Assembly (NCBI RefSeq): GCF_004795915.1
Contig: NZ_CP039253.1
Span: 310,001-374,000, forward strand
Direction of reading: 5' to 3'
DNA: 64,000 nt
DNA from: Rhodococcus sp. PAMC28707
GTDB lineage: Bacteria > Actinomycetota > Actinomycetes > Mycobacteriales > Mycobacteriaceae
Part shown: positions 39,059-51,370 of the stretch, piece after piece
Position numbering within the stretch: the first letter of the stretch is position 1
How the letters are laid out: each line of letters begins with the position of its first letter
The notes under the pieces: generated by a model
What the model was told of the DNA's origin: nothing
Database searches by the model: none
What the model saw: the letters and a program-made list of their open reading frames with translations, nothing else
Translations under genes and position numbers: made by a program

Positions 39059-39682
39059 TCAGACGCTCCGATCGAGCGCGTCGAGCGCCTCGACATCGCG
39101 AGGATCACCCTCCTTCTCGAGCTGCACAGCGCTCCGACCGAATGCATGCAGCAACAGTTCCGAGGGTGGTCCGATCAGGGTCACCTGACCGCGTGAGCTC
39201 TTCTTGACGGTCACGGACCGCCCATCGGTCGTACGCAGCTCGACACCGACCGGAGATCGGCGATAGGACTTGCGCCCGATCAACCCCACAGTCGAGAACA
39301 ATTTGTCTTCCATCGCTTGCGGCAAAGTTCGCGGTGACCACTCGGGCTGCGCGCGACGCAGGTCTTCATGATGAACGAACATTTCGCCGACGTTGATCAA
39401 CGGATCGAGGATCTTGAACGGTGACCAGATGGGCGGTCCCGTCCGAATGTCCTCGACCAGTTTGTCGAAAGGCCTGGCAGCTACCTCGCTCTGGACCTTC
39501 TCGGTGTACCCGGCGAGAAAGGGAATCAAAATTCCAGGTGCGGCATCCAACCGACGCTCCCTAACGACGAGGTGCGCGGCCAGATCACGGCCCGTCCACC
39601 CACCACACAGCGTCGGTGTGTCCTCCCCCAACTTTTCCAATGTACGTACTAGGGCTGCGCGTTCATCCTGTGCAAGGCTCAC
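39059..39682 (-). CDS. TIGR03085/maleylpyruvate isomerase-N-like metal-binding protein
   Basis: 207-residue protein of the DinB/MDMPI-like four-helix family. Seen: DERAALVRTLEKLG, then LCGGWTGRDLAAHLVVRERR and a FVHHEDLRRAQPEW segment supplying likely metal-binding histidines. Physiological role unknown (some relatives use mycothiol). The GTG at 39682 is chosen, with GGTGG six bases upstream; the frame is open much further but carries no family sequence. Divergent from the TSUP permease gene. Confidence 0.82.
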   Translation of the reverse strand: MSLAQDERAALVRTLEKLGEDTPTLCGGWTGRDLAAHLVVRERRLDAAPGILIPFLAGYTEKVQSEVAARPFDKLVEDIRTGPPIWSPFKILDPLINVGEMFVHHEDLRRAQPEWSPRTLPQAMEDKLFSTVGLIGRKSYRRSPVGVELRTTDGRSVTVKKSSRGQVTLIGPPSELLLHAFGRSAVQLEKEGDPRDVEALDALDRSV

Positions 39683-39751
39683 ATCGAACCACCGTACGTG
39701 GGTATGTCCCCGGCGCACAGTCTTCGGCGCGGCGTCCGTAACCTCGGTTCG

Positions 39752-40534
39752 GTGCCTGTATCGGAAATTCTCGTCATTCTCGTAGCGGGCTTCGGTGCTG
39801 GAGCCATCAATGCCGTCGTCGGTTCCGGAACTCTGATCACCTTTCCGACTCTCGTCGCCTTCGGGTATCCCCCGCAGATCGCGACGATGTCGAATGCGAT
39901 CGGATTGGTCGCCGGTAGCGCCTCCGGAACGTGGGGATATCGACGAGAGCTCGCAGGACAGTGGCACCGGTTGCGCTGGCAGATACCCGCATCGTTCTTC
40001 GGTGCGCTAGTCGGCGCGTGGCTGCTGCTGCACCTGCCCCCGTCCGTCTTCATTGCGGTGGTTCCAGTACTTCTCATCGCCGCCTTGGTCCTCGTGGTCC
40101 TCCAGCCCCGCATCCAGGCATGGGCCAGGCGCCGCTCGGAGGCGGCCGGTGAAGCCGCTGACCATGTCAGCCGGGCGAAGCTGATACTGCTGACCATCGG
40201 GACATTCGTGGTCGGAATCTATGGCGGCTATTTCACTGCAGCGCAGGGAATCCTCCTGATCGGCGTCATGGGGGTGCTGCTGCCCGAGTCGATACAGCGA
40301 ATGAACGCGGCCAAGAACTTGCTCTCGCTCATCGTCAACGTCGTCGCGGCGCTCGCCTACACGATTTTCGCGTTCGACCAGATCAGCTGGGCTGCAGCAG
40401 GTTTGATAGCAGTCGGATCGGTCCTAGGAGGGTCGGTGGGTGCGCGATACGGAAGACGCCTATCACCATGGGCATTGCGGAGCGCAATCGTCGTCCTGGG
40501 CCTCATCGGACTGTGGCGGCTGATCTTCGCCTAG
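39752..40534 (+). CDS. TSUP-family (TauE/SafE) permease
   Basis: 260-residue membrane protein with about eight helices and the TSUP N-terminal signature VAGFGAGAINAVVGSGTLITFPTL; the repeat half begins YGGYFTAAQGILLIG. TSUP proteins export or import sulfur-containing or organic anions; substrate unknown. The GTG at 39752 begins right before the first helix. ATG 39704 or GTG 39698 would leave only ~20 bases between divergent starts and are less likely. Confidence 0.85.
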   Translation: MPVSEILVILVAGFGAGAINAVVGSGTLITFPTLVAFGYPPQIATMSNAIGLVAGSASGTWGYRRELAGQWHRLRWQIPASFFGALVGAWLLLHLPPSVFIAVVPVLLIAALVLVVLQPRIQAWARRRSEAAGEAADHVSRAKLILLTIGTFVVGIYGGYFTAAQGILLIGVMGVLLPESIQRMNAAKNLLSLIVNVVAALAYTIFAFDQISWAAAGLIAVGSVLGGSVGARYGRRLSPWALRSAIVVLGLIGLWRLIFA

Positions 40535-40561
40535 TCCTTCACTCGGAGGTGAAAGCAGACA

Positions 40562-40600
40562 ACTCCGCCCCGCAGCTCTCGTGCTTCTGCGGGGCGGAGT
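40562..40600. terminator. Bidirectional terminator between the TSUP permease gene and rnj
   Basis: Perfect 14-base inverted repeat (40562-40575 and 40587-40600) with an 11-base loop, between the convergent stops at 40534 and 40622. Confidence 0.88.
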
Positions 40601-40621
40601 CGGTCCGAGACGAAAAGACTG

Positions 40622-43368
<2,747 letters not shown>

Positions 43369-43381
43369 CTACCGGCGGTCC

Positions 43382-44134
43382 TCACAACTCGGTCACGAAT
43401 GGGCTGTGCGCCACCTCTGAACCATCGGCCAACGTCGATACTTCGAAATCGCCGAATACATCCGGTGCCACTTCCGCCAACTGACGCAGACATTCCACGG
43501 CAAGTCGCCGGATTTCGATGTCCGCGTGTTCGGAGGCTCGCATCGAGACGAAGTGACGCCACGCCCGGTAGTTGCCGGTGACGAGCAGGCGTGTCTCGGT
43601 CGCGTTCGGCAACACCGACCGGGCGGCCTGACGAGCTTGCTTACCCCGCAACGCCGAATTGGTGACGCCTTCGAGTTTGTGATCGAGCGCATCCAAAAGT
43701 TCGACGTAGGCGGCCCGACTGGCGTCGGTAGCTCGTTCGAAGAGTGCTTCCAGGTGTGGGTCACCCTCGACGGCGGGGGGAACGATGACTTTGGCGTCGT
43801 TCTCGGGGACGAATCGCTGCGAGAGCTGCGAGTACGAGAAATGCCGGTGTCGGATCAACTCGTGCGTGCACGACCGGGAAATGCCGGTGATGTAGAAGCT
43901 GACGCTCGCGTGTTCGAGAACCGACAGGTGCCCGACATCGAGAAGGTGCCGCAGATACGACGCATTGGTCGCAGTGCGCGGATTGGGCTTGGACCAACTC
44001 TGGTAGCAGGCGCGACCAGCGAACTCGACCAGGGCCTGTCCGCCATCGGCATCGGTCTCCCAGGGGATGTCGGGCGGCCCCGAGAATTCGGTCTTGGCAA
44101 CCAATTGCACATTCAGTGACACCGTATTCGGCAC
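43382..44134 (-). CDS. thyX: Flavin-dependent thymidylate synthase
   Basis: 250-residue FAD-dependent thymidylate synthase. The ThyX signature [14 protein letters not shown] matches RHRx7S. The C-terminal Tyr/Arg region ([22 protein letters not shown]) is conserved. It makes dTMP from dUMP using methylene-THF and NADPH. The GTG at 44134 has GGAGG seven bases upstream and gives the usual length. It heads thyX-dapA-rnj, as in mycobacteria. Confidence 0.96.
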   Translation of the reverse strand: MPNTVSLNVQLVAKTEFSGPPDIPWETDADGGQALVEFAGRACYQSWSKPNPRTATNASYLRHLLDVGHLSVLEHASVSFYITGISRSCTHELIRHRHFSYSQLSQRFVPENDAKVIVPPAVEGDPHLEALFERATDASRAAYVELLDALDHKLEGVTNSALRGKQARQAARSVLPNATETRLLVTGNYRAWRHFVSMRASEHADIEIRRLAVECLRQLAEVAPDVFGDFEVSTLADGSEVAHSPFVTEL

Positions 44135-44204
44135 CGCAGTTCCTCCACTCGAGCTGGCCCGTCCGTTGGTGCAGCCTATCCATGAACGCAGTGACACCTT
44201 GCAA

Positions 44205-44234
44205 GACGTCAAAGATGACGTCATACTGACGTCA
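44205..44234. promoter_or_regulatory. Triple GACGTCA array at the start of the ribbon-helix-helix gene
   Basis: GACGTCA at 44205-44211, 44217-44223 and 44228-44234, spaced 12 and 11 bases. The last two are full TGACGTCA palindromes. The third box ends on the A of the start codon. The sequence CATACT (44222-44227) six bases before the ATG could be a leaderless -10, so the boxes cover the promoter. A further TGACGTCA at 44705-44712 contains the stop codons of this gene and of zwf. Confidence 0.7.
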
Positions 44235-44707
44235 TGGAACTGAACAAGCACACAGCCTCGCTGCGCGCCGATCTACTCGCGGCCGCTGCACTGGGTGACG
44301 AACACACGAGACAGACTGCGGAAGCACTCGGCGCAGCTGCCGAAGCGTCGGCCAAGCTCATGCTGATGGGGGCGCTGTCGGAATTCGCCGGCGAACTGAA
44401 CGAACAACTCGGCGACCGCTCGGTGCACGTCCGTCTGGACGGTGCCGATGTCTTCGGCGAAGTCCGAATGTCCCCCACAGCCGCAGATCCGACAGCCTCG
44501 GACAGCAGCAGCCCTTCCGAGGACTATCCGACCATGGACGAGGTCACCGGCGAAATGCGCCGGGTGACCCTTCGTATGGTCGAACACATGAAGGATCGCG
44601 CCGAGGAAGCAGCCTCCACCAATGGGGTGTCGCTCAATTCATGGCTCTCACAAGCAGTCCAAGGGGCTCTGCGCGATCAGATACGCAAGGACCGCAGCGG
44701 CTTCTGA
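44234..44707 (+). CDS. Ribbon-helix-helix (HicB/Arc-like) DNA-binding protein
   Basis: 157-residue protein. The N-terminal half is helical and Ala/Glu/Leu-rich; residues 90-105 are a Ser/Pro/Asp linker. The C-terminus has an RHH motif: a strand ([16 protein letters not shown]) followed by [17 protein letters not shown], as in HicB/CopG/Arc repressors. No toxin gene is adjacent, so a classical toxin-antitoxin pair is not supported. An autoregulatory role is suggested by the array of GACGTCA heptamers over its promoter. Confidence 0.8.
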   Translation: MELNKHTASLRADLLAAAALGDEHTRQTAEALGAAAEASAKLMLMGALSEFAGELNEQLGDRSVHVRLDGADVFGEVRMSPTAADPTASDSSSPSEDYPTMDEVTGEMRRVTLRMVEHMKDRAEEAASTNGVSLNSWLSQAVQGALRDQIRKDRSGF

Positions 44708-44709
44708 CG

Positions 44710-46164
44710 TCACTTCTTCTCGCGCCACGCACGTTCGAACGGCAACCGCCACGCATGCGGGGCGACGAGTTGATGAATGGCATTGGGTCCCCACGAGCCA
44801 GGTGAATACAGCCGAACCGGTGGTGGATCGGCAAGGAGCGGCGCCGACACCTCCCACAGTCGCTCGATACCCTCTGCCGTCGTGAACAGGGTGTGGTCTC
44901 CATGCATGGCGTCGAGAATCAAGCGCTCGTACGCTTCGAGAACGTCGCCGACCCGTTCGGTGTCCTGGATGGAAAACTGCATGGACAATTTGTCGAGTCG
45001 CATCCCTGGCCCCGGCCGCTTGCCGTAGAACGACAGCGATACCTTCGACGCGTCCGCTAGGTCGAACGTCAGGTGGTCCGGCCCCTGCGCGCCGACGCCC
45101 GATCCTGCCGGGAACATCGATTTGGGTGGCTCACGGAAAGCAATCGAAATGATCCGTTGTCCTTCGGCCAACCGCTTACCGGTCCGCAGGTAGAAGGGAA
45201 CCCCTGCCCACCGCCAGTTGTCGATTTCGCACTGAAGTGCGACGAAGGTGTCGGTGTCGGAATCGTCAGCCACTCCAGACTCCGATCGGTAACCGGAATA
45301 CTGCCCGCGCACAACCCTTTTCGGGTCCAAAGGGATCATCGAGCGGAAGACCTTGTTCTTCTCCTCGCCGATCGCTCCGGGTTCGAGGGCTGTCGGCGGC
45401 TCCATTGCCATGAACGCGAGAACCTGAAACAGGTGCGTCACCACCATGTCTTTGAAAGCTCCGGTGGATTCGTAGAAGTTCGCCCGACCGTCCAGTCCCA
45501 ACTTCTCCGGGATGTCGATCTGGATGTGGTCGATGAAGTTCCGGTTCCAGATCGGCTCGAACAGACCGTTGGCGAACCGGAAAGCCAGGATGTTCTGTGC
45601 AGGCTCTTTTCCGAGGAAGTGATCTATCCGAAAGATTTGATCTTCCTCGAAGGTCTCGTGCAGTGTGGCGTTGAGGGCTATCGCACTGTCGAGATCGGTA
45701 CCGAACGGCTTCTCCATGATGATGCGCGATCGTTCGACCAGATCGGCGGCACCGAGCATTTCGACGACGGCGAGAGCAGCTTTCGGCGGAACACTGAGGT
45801 AGTGCAGGCGCCGGGTTCCCGGACCCAACTCCATCTCCGCGTGCGCAACAGCATCGGCGAGCGCCGCAGGCCCGGCTTTCTGCGATACATAGGTCAGCTT
45901 GCGTGCGAACTCGCTCCAATGCTCGTCGGAGACCGTGCGAGTGGAGAATTCGACGACAGATTCCAGGGCCATCTGGCGAAACTCGTCACTTGTCATCTCT
46001 TCCAGCGAAGTTCCGACGACACGTATACGTGGAGCGAGGTCGGACAATGCCAGGTGCATCATCCCCGAAAGAAGTTTGCGGCGAGCCAGGTCGCCTGTTG
46101 CTCCGAAGAGCACCACGACCTGTGGGGGCAGTTCACTGTCGGATACGGACACTCGTGAAGTCAC
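44710..46164 (-). CDS. zwf: Glucose-6-phosphate 1-dehydrogenase
   Basis: 484-residue enzyme of the oxidative pentose phosphate pathway, yielding NADPH. Nucleotide-binding [10 protein letters not shown] at 21-30; active-site [10 protein letters not shown] at 179-188 with the catalytic His; later FRSMIPLDP and [10 protein letters not shown]. No opc, tal, tkt or gnd lie nearby, so this looks like a stand-alone, possibly second, copy. Start GTG at 46164 ([10 protein letters not shown] follows); SD weak. It converges with the RHH gene; their stops share one TGACGTCA. Confidence 0.93.
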   Translation of the reverse strand: MTSRVSVSDSELPPQVVVLFGATGDLARRKLLSGMMHLALSDLAPRIRVVGTSLEEMTSDEFRQMALESVVEFSTRTVSDEHWSEFARKLTYVSQKAGPAALADAVAHAEMELGPGTRRLHYLSVPPKAALAVVEMLGAADLVERSRIIMEKPFGTDLDSAIALNATLHETFEEDQIFRIDHFLGKEPAQNILAFRFANGLFEPIWNRNFIDHIQIDIPEKLGLDGRANFYESTGAFKDMVVTHLFQVLAFMAMEPPTALEPGAIGEEKNKVFRSMIPLDPKRVVRGQYSGYRSESGVADDSDTDTFVALQCEIDNWRWAGVPFYLRTGKRLAEGQRIISIAFREPPKSMFPAGSGVGAQGPDHLTFDLADASKVSLSFYGKRPGPGMRLDKLSMQFSIQDTERVGDVLEAYERLILDAMHGDHTLFTTAEGIERLWEVSAPLLADPPPVRLYSPGSWGPNAIHQLVAPHAWRLPFERAWREKK

Positions 46165-46217
46165 ACTTGCGATGTTCGCACCATCGAGTACATCCCGCTG
46201 CCCGAACAGACGATTGG

Positions 46218-47438
46218 TTACACAGCGCCTGCCAGGGCGGTCGCGAGGTCGCCGCGTTCACCGATCATGATGGCGTCGAGCCCCAGCCAGTCCGCCATTT
46301 CACGCAGAGACTGCGCGAGCGCAACGGCGATGGGACCGACTGCGCGTTCACCTTCGACGAATGCGCCGAGCACCTGCAGCTCCGAACGCGCCCGGTCACC
46401 CTTGAGATCGAGCCGCGCGACCAGCTCGTCTCCCATCAGAAACGGGAAAACGTAGTAGCCGTGGACCCGCTTGTGTTGTGGGGTGTAGATCTCGATGCGA
46501 TAGCGAAAACCGAAGATGCGCTCGACGCGCGGACGGTAGAAGATCATCGGATCGAACGGACACAGCAGTGCGCTCCCCCGGACGGACCGGGGAATACGAG
46601 CCTCGACATGCAGGTACGCGGGCACGTCCCAACCGCGTACTTCGACGGGTTCGAGGACACCGTCCTCCACCAGTTCGGCGACAGCGGCTTTCGATTGTTT
46701 CTGTGAAAGCCTGTAGTAGTCACGAAGATCGGGCTCGCTTGCGATACCGAGCGCCACCGCAGACTTGTCGACCAATTCCCTCACTGCATCGGCCTCGTTC
46801 ACCGTGCGAGAAAGGATATCGGGCGGAATCACCCGTTCCGTCAGGTCGTAGTGCCGAACGAAACCGGAGCGAGTGGCAACCGAAACCATGCCCGCCGCGA
46901 ACAATTGCTCGCACACGACCTTGACGTCACTGCGGTCCCACCACGGGCCCTTGCGTCCAGGACGTTCGACCTCGAGCGCACGCTCGATGTCACCGGCACT
47001 CGACGGCCCGAAATCTCCGATGACAGCAAGAACATCGTCGGCGAGCGCCGGGTTCCGTTCCAGAACTTTGGCAGCTCCTCCCCAACGACCATGCTCGTAC
47101 AACTTTGTGCGCCAACCCATCAGCGGCCAGTCCTCGACCGGTATCAGCGCGGCTTCGTGCCCCCAATACTCGACGAGCTTCCGAGGGCGTCGCGCAGTAT
47201 CGGTCCACGCAGCCTGATCGATCACAGCTCGGTCGTATTTGCCGATTCGACTGAACACCGGCGCATAGTGCGCGCGCACGAGCACCGACACCGAGTCGAG
47301 CTGGAGCAACTGCGTCTGTGCAATCACCTTGTGCACCGCTCGTGTGGACGCCAGCCCCTCTTTTACAGCACGCGCAGACGCCAGCCCCTGCGCGGCCAGG
47401 GCGGTGCGGCGTGCCATCGATGCACTCATCTCACGCAT
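46218..47438 (-). CDS. YcaQ/AlkX-type winged-helix DNA glycosylase
   Basis: 406-residue HTH_42 family protein. The catalytic motif of this family is Q-hydrophobic-Q in the AlkZ group and Q-hydrophobic-D in the YcaQ/AlkX group. Here LLQLDSVSV gives Q46-L47-D48, placing it in the latter. Such enzymes unhook DNA interstrand crosslinks and excise bulky alkyl adducts. The N-terminus contains a duplicated GLAS(A/T)RAV(K/H) octapeptide. A TGACGTCA palindrome (47438-47445) overlaps the start codon, like that of the RHH gene. Confidence 0.85.
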   Translation of the reverse strand: MREMSASMARRTALAAQGLASARAVKEGLASTRAVHKVIAQTQLLQLDSVSVLVRAHYAPVFSRIGKYDRAVIDQAAWTDTARRPRKLVEYWGHEAALIPVEDWPLMGWRTKLYEHGRWGGAAKVLERNPALADDVLAVIGDFGPSSAGDIERALEVERPGRKGPWWDRSDVKVVCEQLFAAGMVSVATRSGFVRHYDLTERVIPPDILSRTVNEADAVRELVDKSAVALGIASEPDLRDYYRLSQKQSKAAVAELVEDGVLEPVEVRGWDVPAYLHVEARIPRSVRGSALLCPFDPMIFYRPRVERIFGFRYRIEIYTPQHKRVHGYYVFPFLMGDELVARLDLKGDRARSELQVLGAFVEGERAVGPIAVALAQSLREMADWLGLDAIMIGERGDLATALAGAV

Positions 47439-47474
47439 GACGTCACTGTGCCACGAGGGTCCGACGACTCTTCG

Positions 47475-48391
47475 CTACGGAGCCCAACCGTGGGAGCGGG
47501 CGATGTCCTCCATCGTGGACGCCAGCTGAGACAATCCAGGTTCCTCGATCGGAAAGTGACCGCACCCGTCCAGCATTATTAGCGATGTAGGCGCGGCGAT
47601 CCTGTCAAGAAATCGAATGCTCAATTCCACCGGGGTCCACGTGTCTTCTGCAGGATGCGTCAAGGTCACCTTCGGGCCTTGATATTGCTCGGGGGCCACG
47701 TGTTCGAATGACATGAAACTGCTGAGAAATCCGAGCGGTAGGGACACTCCACCGCCGAGTGGATCGGTCGCGCATGCCTGCGACAGCTCTCGATTTGCAC
47801 TCATGTTATCGATATCCATCAACCACCGCACCGGCACACGGACGCTGCCGAGCACCGCCGCCGCTGCCTTCAGCAGTCGCGGGGCTATTGGGCCGAGAAC
47901 ACCGAAACGTGCAGCGGCTGAGCGAGCATCGGCATCCGATGGATCCAGAAGACAAGTAGCAATGACGTCGGCAACCTGACCGGTTCGAGCAGCAACTTCA
48001 TACGCCAACATTCCGCCCATGCTTGCACCGAACAGAACTAAGGGACGCGGATCGCCACGCCGCTCCGCTCCGCTACTACAAGATCGCACAGCATCTCGAC
48101 CCAGTCCTCGTATCTCACCGCCCCTCCGATCGCCACAACTGTCCTGCCGTACAGCGGCATATCGGGAAACAACACATCGGCTCCACGCGTCGCAGCGAAT
48201 GCCGCGAATGGCCACAGTGCGCCTGAATGCCCACCTGCACCATGAATCGCCAGAACTTTGACAGCCGCATCGCTGTTGCGCGCCCGGGCAATATGAACTG
48301 AGGTGTCACGCCACTGCCAGGTCGTCGAGACCGGTTGGAGGAAAATTTGGTACCCAGCAGGAAGGAACCGCGCATATGCGTCTGACGTCAT
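47475..48391 (-). pseudogene. Alpha/beta hydrolase disrupted by a pentanucleotide repeat
   Basis: The N-terminal part (48391 to about 48075) and the C-terminal part (about 48060 to 47475) are in different frames and together make one hydrolase of about 300 residues. The N-part has the oxyanion motif IHGAGGHSGALW. The C-part has the nucleophile elbow FGASMGG and the catalytic His in GCGHFPIEEPG. The shift is at three tandem CCGCT units (48060-48074). Removing one unit restores a continuous reading ...VVAERRGDPRPLVLFGASM. The gene is either a recent pseudogene or a slippage-switched gene. TAGTCT seven bases before the ATG suggests a leaderless promoter; a TGACGTCA (48383-48390) covers its first codons. 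Confidence 0.85.
48060..48074. repeat. Pentanucleotide repeat (CCGCT)3 at the hydrolase frameshift
   Basis: Three perfect adjacent CCGCT units at the exact point where the two hydrolase frames meet. Two units would keep the gene in frame. Confidence 0.9.
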
Positions 48392-48506
48392 GGGAGCGAG
48401 ACTAGACAGAGATCACCGTCGCTGCCGAGCCGAGACGTGAAGAAGATTCCGCCTTGGCAAGTGGGCGTGTGGCTGTGGACCGTCAAAACGTGTCGGTAGG
48501 GGGGCT

Positions 48507-48512
48507 TACACT
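48507..48512 (+). promoter_or_regulatory. Leaderless -10 element of the DUF222 gene
   Basis: TACACT followed by seven bases and the ATG at 48520; no SD in between. Confidence 0.45.
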
Positions 48513-48519
48513 CGCAAGT

Positions 48520-50361
48520 ATGTTCGAATCGGGGGATTTCGGAGCTGGCATCATCGACGGCAACAGCTGTGTGGCAGGGCTGCTCGCTGTTGCCGGCCGA
48601 GATCGCCATCAAGAGAATTTGTGCCGAGTTCGTGTGGTGGAATCGGTCTGCAACGTCGTAGAGATCCGCCTCGCCGATGCCGATGACCGCGGCGGCGATC
48701 CCTCCGACGCGTTGCGCGATGCGGTGTGCGAGGCAGCAGGAGCACTACGCATGTCGTGGCGCCAGATCCGGGCGTTCACCGACACCGGCTTCGAATTGGA
48801 CCGATTGCCTTTGACCGCCATTCGATTCAGTTGCGGAATGCTCGACTGGTCCCACGTCACGGTAATGACCTCGGTTCTCGGTTATGCCAGTGATGAGACG
48901 ATCAAGGCCATCGAGTCCGATGCCGTTGCTGCAGCCGCACGCCTCAACGCACCGTCACTCCGCAAAAAGCTGTGGCGACTGTGGATGACGCACAACCCCG
49001 ACGAGGCCGCGGTAGCTCGGGCACTGTCCGCTCGCACCGGCAGAGAGGTGTCGGTCCGGCAGGAAGGAGATGGAACAGCGATTTTGCACGCGCAGTTGAC
49101 CGACCTCGAAGGTGCCGAAGCCGACGCGCTGATCGAGGAGATCGCCGGGACCGTGTGCAAGTCCGATCCGAGGTCGCTACGACAACTGCGTGTCGACGGA
49201 CTGTTGGCCCTTCTACACAGCGAAGAAGCTCTCGAATGCCACTGTGACCGCGGTGAACAGTGCCCGGTGTTCGGCATCACCGACGCACCGCCTCCGCGAC
49301 GTGGACATCTCGTCCAGATCCTTGTCGATGTGCAAACCCTGTTGGGTCTGACCTCGAGCCCGGCTGTCCTGGCGGATGGGACACCCCTCGACGCAGACCT
49401 AGCCCGGCTGGTCGCCAAGGATGCTCAGTGGCAAGCGCTGTTGACCGAACTCATAACCGTCATGACGTCCTCGGGTGTCACTATTCCATCCAGCGTCACA
49501 GCACCACCCAGCACCACTGCAGCAGCCAGCGTCACTCCCCCAGGTGGTGGGGATATTCGACACCCTGCTGCTCTGTTATCGAATTCGACTGTCGGTCAAC
49601 CCCTCTCGGAGCATCTGATCGGACGCGGTCGGGTGCGCCGAGGTGGCATTGTCCCCCGCACATTTCCCCGAACGTTCGGCCCTGCACGATCGGAAATCAG
49701 CGAATCGGTCCGAGCAAAGTTCTCCGCCGAACTACTCGCCACCATCGAGAACGACCCGACACAGGCCGCGGGAATGTTTCCCGACGGACACGGTGGTCTT
49801 ACGTGCCCACCGCCGGGCGCGCTGACGTACAAGCCCTCGACCGAGACCGCAGCACGTGTACGGATGAGCCACCGGACGTGCACCTTCGAACACTGCGATG
49901 TCTCCTCCACGAAGTGCGAACTCGACCACATCGTCCCGTTCGACCACAACAACCCCGAGCGCGGGGGGTGGACTATCGAGACGAACCTGCACCCAGTCTG
50001 CACCCGCCACCACCAGGCCAAGACATCGCGCAGCTGGACCGTCGCCCTCCTGCAGGGCTGCGCGATCCTGTGGACGAGCCGCTCCGGATACCGGCGGATC
50101 TCGCTCCCGGATCCGGGAGGGCTGGGCTTACCCAGAGCCCGCCGACGCGGAAAACGAGGTTCGGAACCCGAGCCCGATCCGGTCACGGTGACCTGGTGGG
50201 AAAAGAACCAATCGCCCGGCACGCAACCACCTACGACCAAGGACCTCCGAGACGCCGCGACCGATGTTGCACGGGCGCGAATCCAAAATCTGCGACGCCG
50301 ATTCCGCGAACACAGCGCAGTCGTTCGACTACGCGAACGCGCCGAACCCCCACCGTTCTGA
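48520..50361 (+). CDS. DUF222 and HNH endonuclease domain protein (13E12-type)
   Basis: 613-residue protein. An N-terminal DUF222 helical domain (about 1-330) and a low-complexity Ser/Thr/Pro linker precede a C-terminal HNH module (CTFEHC, then CELDHIVPFDHNNPERGG, NLHPVCTRHHQAKT). The zinc Cys pairs and the HNH histidines are intact. These proteins are multicopy in mycolic-acid actinomycetes and often border mobile regions; their role is unsettled. Its end is 12 bases from the flavodoxin fragment at the left edge of the island. Confidence 0.9.
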   Translation: MFESGDFGAGIIDGNSCVAGLLAVAGRDRHQENLCRVRVVESVCNVVEIRLADADDRGGDPSDALRDAVCEAAGALRMSWRQIRAFTDTGFELDRLPLTAIRFSCGMLDWSHVTVMTSVLGYASDETIKAIESDAVAAAARLNAPSLRKKLWRLWMTHNPDEAAVARALSARTGREVSVRQEGDGTAILHAQLTDLEGAEADALIEEIAGTVCKSDPRSLRQLRVDGLLALLHSEEALECHCDRGEQCPVFGITDAPPPRRGHLVQILVDVQTLLGLTSSPAVLADGTPLDADLARLVAKDAQWQALLTELITVMTSSGVTIPSSVTAPPSTTAAASVTPPGGGDIRHPAALLSNSTVGQPLSEHLIGRGRVRRGGIVPRTFPRTFGPARSEISESVRAKFSAELLATIENDPTQAAGMFPDGHGGLTCPPPGALTYKPSTETAARVRMSHRTCTFEHCDVSSTKCELDHIVPFDHNNPERGGWTIETNLHPVCTRHHQAKTSRSWTVALLQGCAILWTSRSGYRRISLPDPGGLGLPRARRRGKRGSEPEPDPVTVTWWEKNQSPGTQPPTTKDLRDAATDVARARIQNLRRRFREHSAVVRLRERAEPPPF

Positions 50362-50373
50362 AGACACAGCGGT

Positions 50374-50562
50374 TCAGCTCATGAGAGTTGCTGCCAACGT
50401 GCCGCCGAGTTCGTAGCAAGAATCCTTGGCGGCCTTGTCCGCGGTCGTCAGTTCCAGTGCAGCGGACACATTTTCCAGCGCCCACCCGGTGGCGATCTTC
50501 GCTATCGCCGATACTGCGCCGACGGTGTCGTTGTTGCCGTGAACCCACAGACCGTATGGGCG
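50374..50562 (-). pseudogene. C-terminal fragment of a split flavodoxin-like gene (Rv2771c type)
   Basis: Reading from RPYGLWVHGNNDTVGAV to the stop gives 62 residues that align along their length with the C-terminal part of the intact flavodoxin at 55655-56107 (RPFGLYLHGNEGTEGAE and on to GATVAAGLMG versus GGTLAATLMS). There is no start. Its missing N-terminal half is at 56104-56373, so the gene was cut by the intervening DNA. Confidence 0.88.
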
Positions 50563-50584
50563 GGAGGAGACTGCTGACCGGGGG

Positions 50585-51347
50585 CGCTCGGTCGTCGAGC
50601 AGGAGATCGAGTGCAGGGCTGTCTGCGAGTGCGCAACGGGTAGCCGGTCGCTGAGGCGTTGACCAACAACGACCGATCAGCCACCTGCCTCGCGACGAAG
50701 GACCGCCCCGTGCGCCAGGCTGAGGGAGGTGCTGCGCTCGGGCGACGCCCTGGTGGTCTGGAAGCCCTCACACGACTGGCCCGTCGTTGGATCACTACGT
50801 CGACCTGCGCCGCCTATGCACCGACCGTCAGATGATGTTGTCCTACAGCGGACAGCTCTTCGACCTCGAAGGCGGCGACAACCGATTCACCACCGGTCTC
50901 GACGCGCTGCTGGCCGAGCACGAGGCCGAGGGTATCCGCAAGCGGATCAAGCGCCCACCGCGAGAACATGACCGAGGGCAAGGTCCACGGGCGAGTCCCA
51001 GACGGCTGCAGGATTGTTCGCGACCTGGACACCGGAAAATCGACGGGTCGCGCCGCCGATCCGTCGCCTCCCCGGTCGCCAAGGCTGTACGGCGCATGCT
51101 CGATGGGCACAGCTTCGACTCGGTGGTGCGGTGGATTGAGACTCGAGATCCGCTCGGCTGGCCTCAGCGAAGCTGCGCCGAATCCTGGTCGCTTTACACC
51201 GATGGAAAGGTCTCGCGGGCCGAAGTCGACCGTACTCTCTTCCTGCCCGCCGACAACTTCGATGCCCGTGCGCTCGCCATCGCCAACATCAGGAGCGGTG
51301 CGGCCCCCGGCAGCTTCGGAATCACACCGGCGGGCGTTAGGATCTGA
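50585..51347 (+). pseudogene. Decayed large serine recombinase
   Basis: Family sequence is spread over all three forward frames. RSVVEQEIECRAVCE starts at about 50585. Then come NNDRSAT and ATKDRP, SGDALVVWKPS, and DHYVDLRRLCTDRQMMLSYSG from 50787. FTTGLDALLAEHEAEGIRKR follows in that frame, then GRVPDGCRIVRDLDTGKSTG at about 50985 in another frame, and AKAVRRMLDGHSFDSVVRW after that. This is the serine-recombinase catalytic/recombinase region with several frameshifts and no N-terminal catalytic serine visible. It cannot be functional, but it lies directly at the left junction, where an element's integrase would be. Confidence 0.85.
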
Positions 51348-51370
51348 CCTTCGTGGTGCCGGGTAGCATC

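Noticed and set aside
44234..44707. HicAB or other toxin-antitoxin pair
   Set aside because: The RHH protein has no adjacent small toxin gene; its neighbours are thyX and zwf.
49260..50384. 374-codon frame inside the DUF222/HNH gene
   Set aside because: Out of frame with the intact HNH protein and without motifs.
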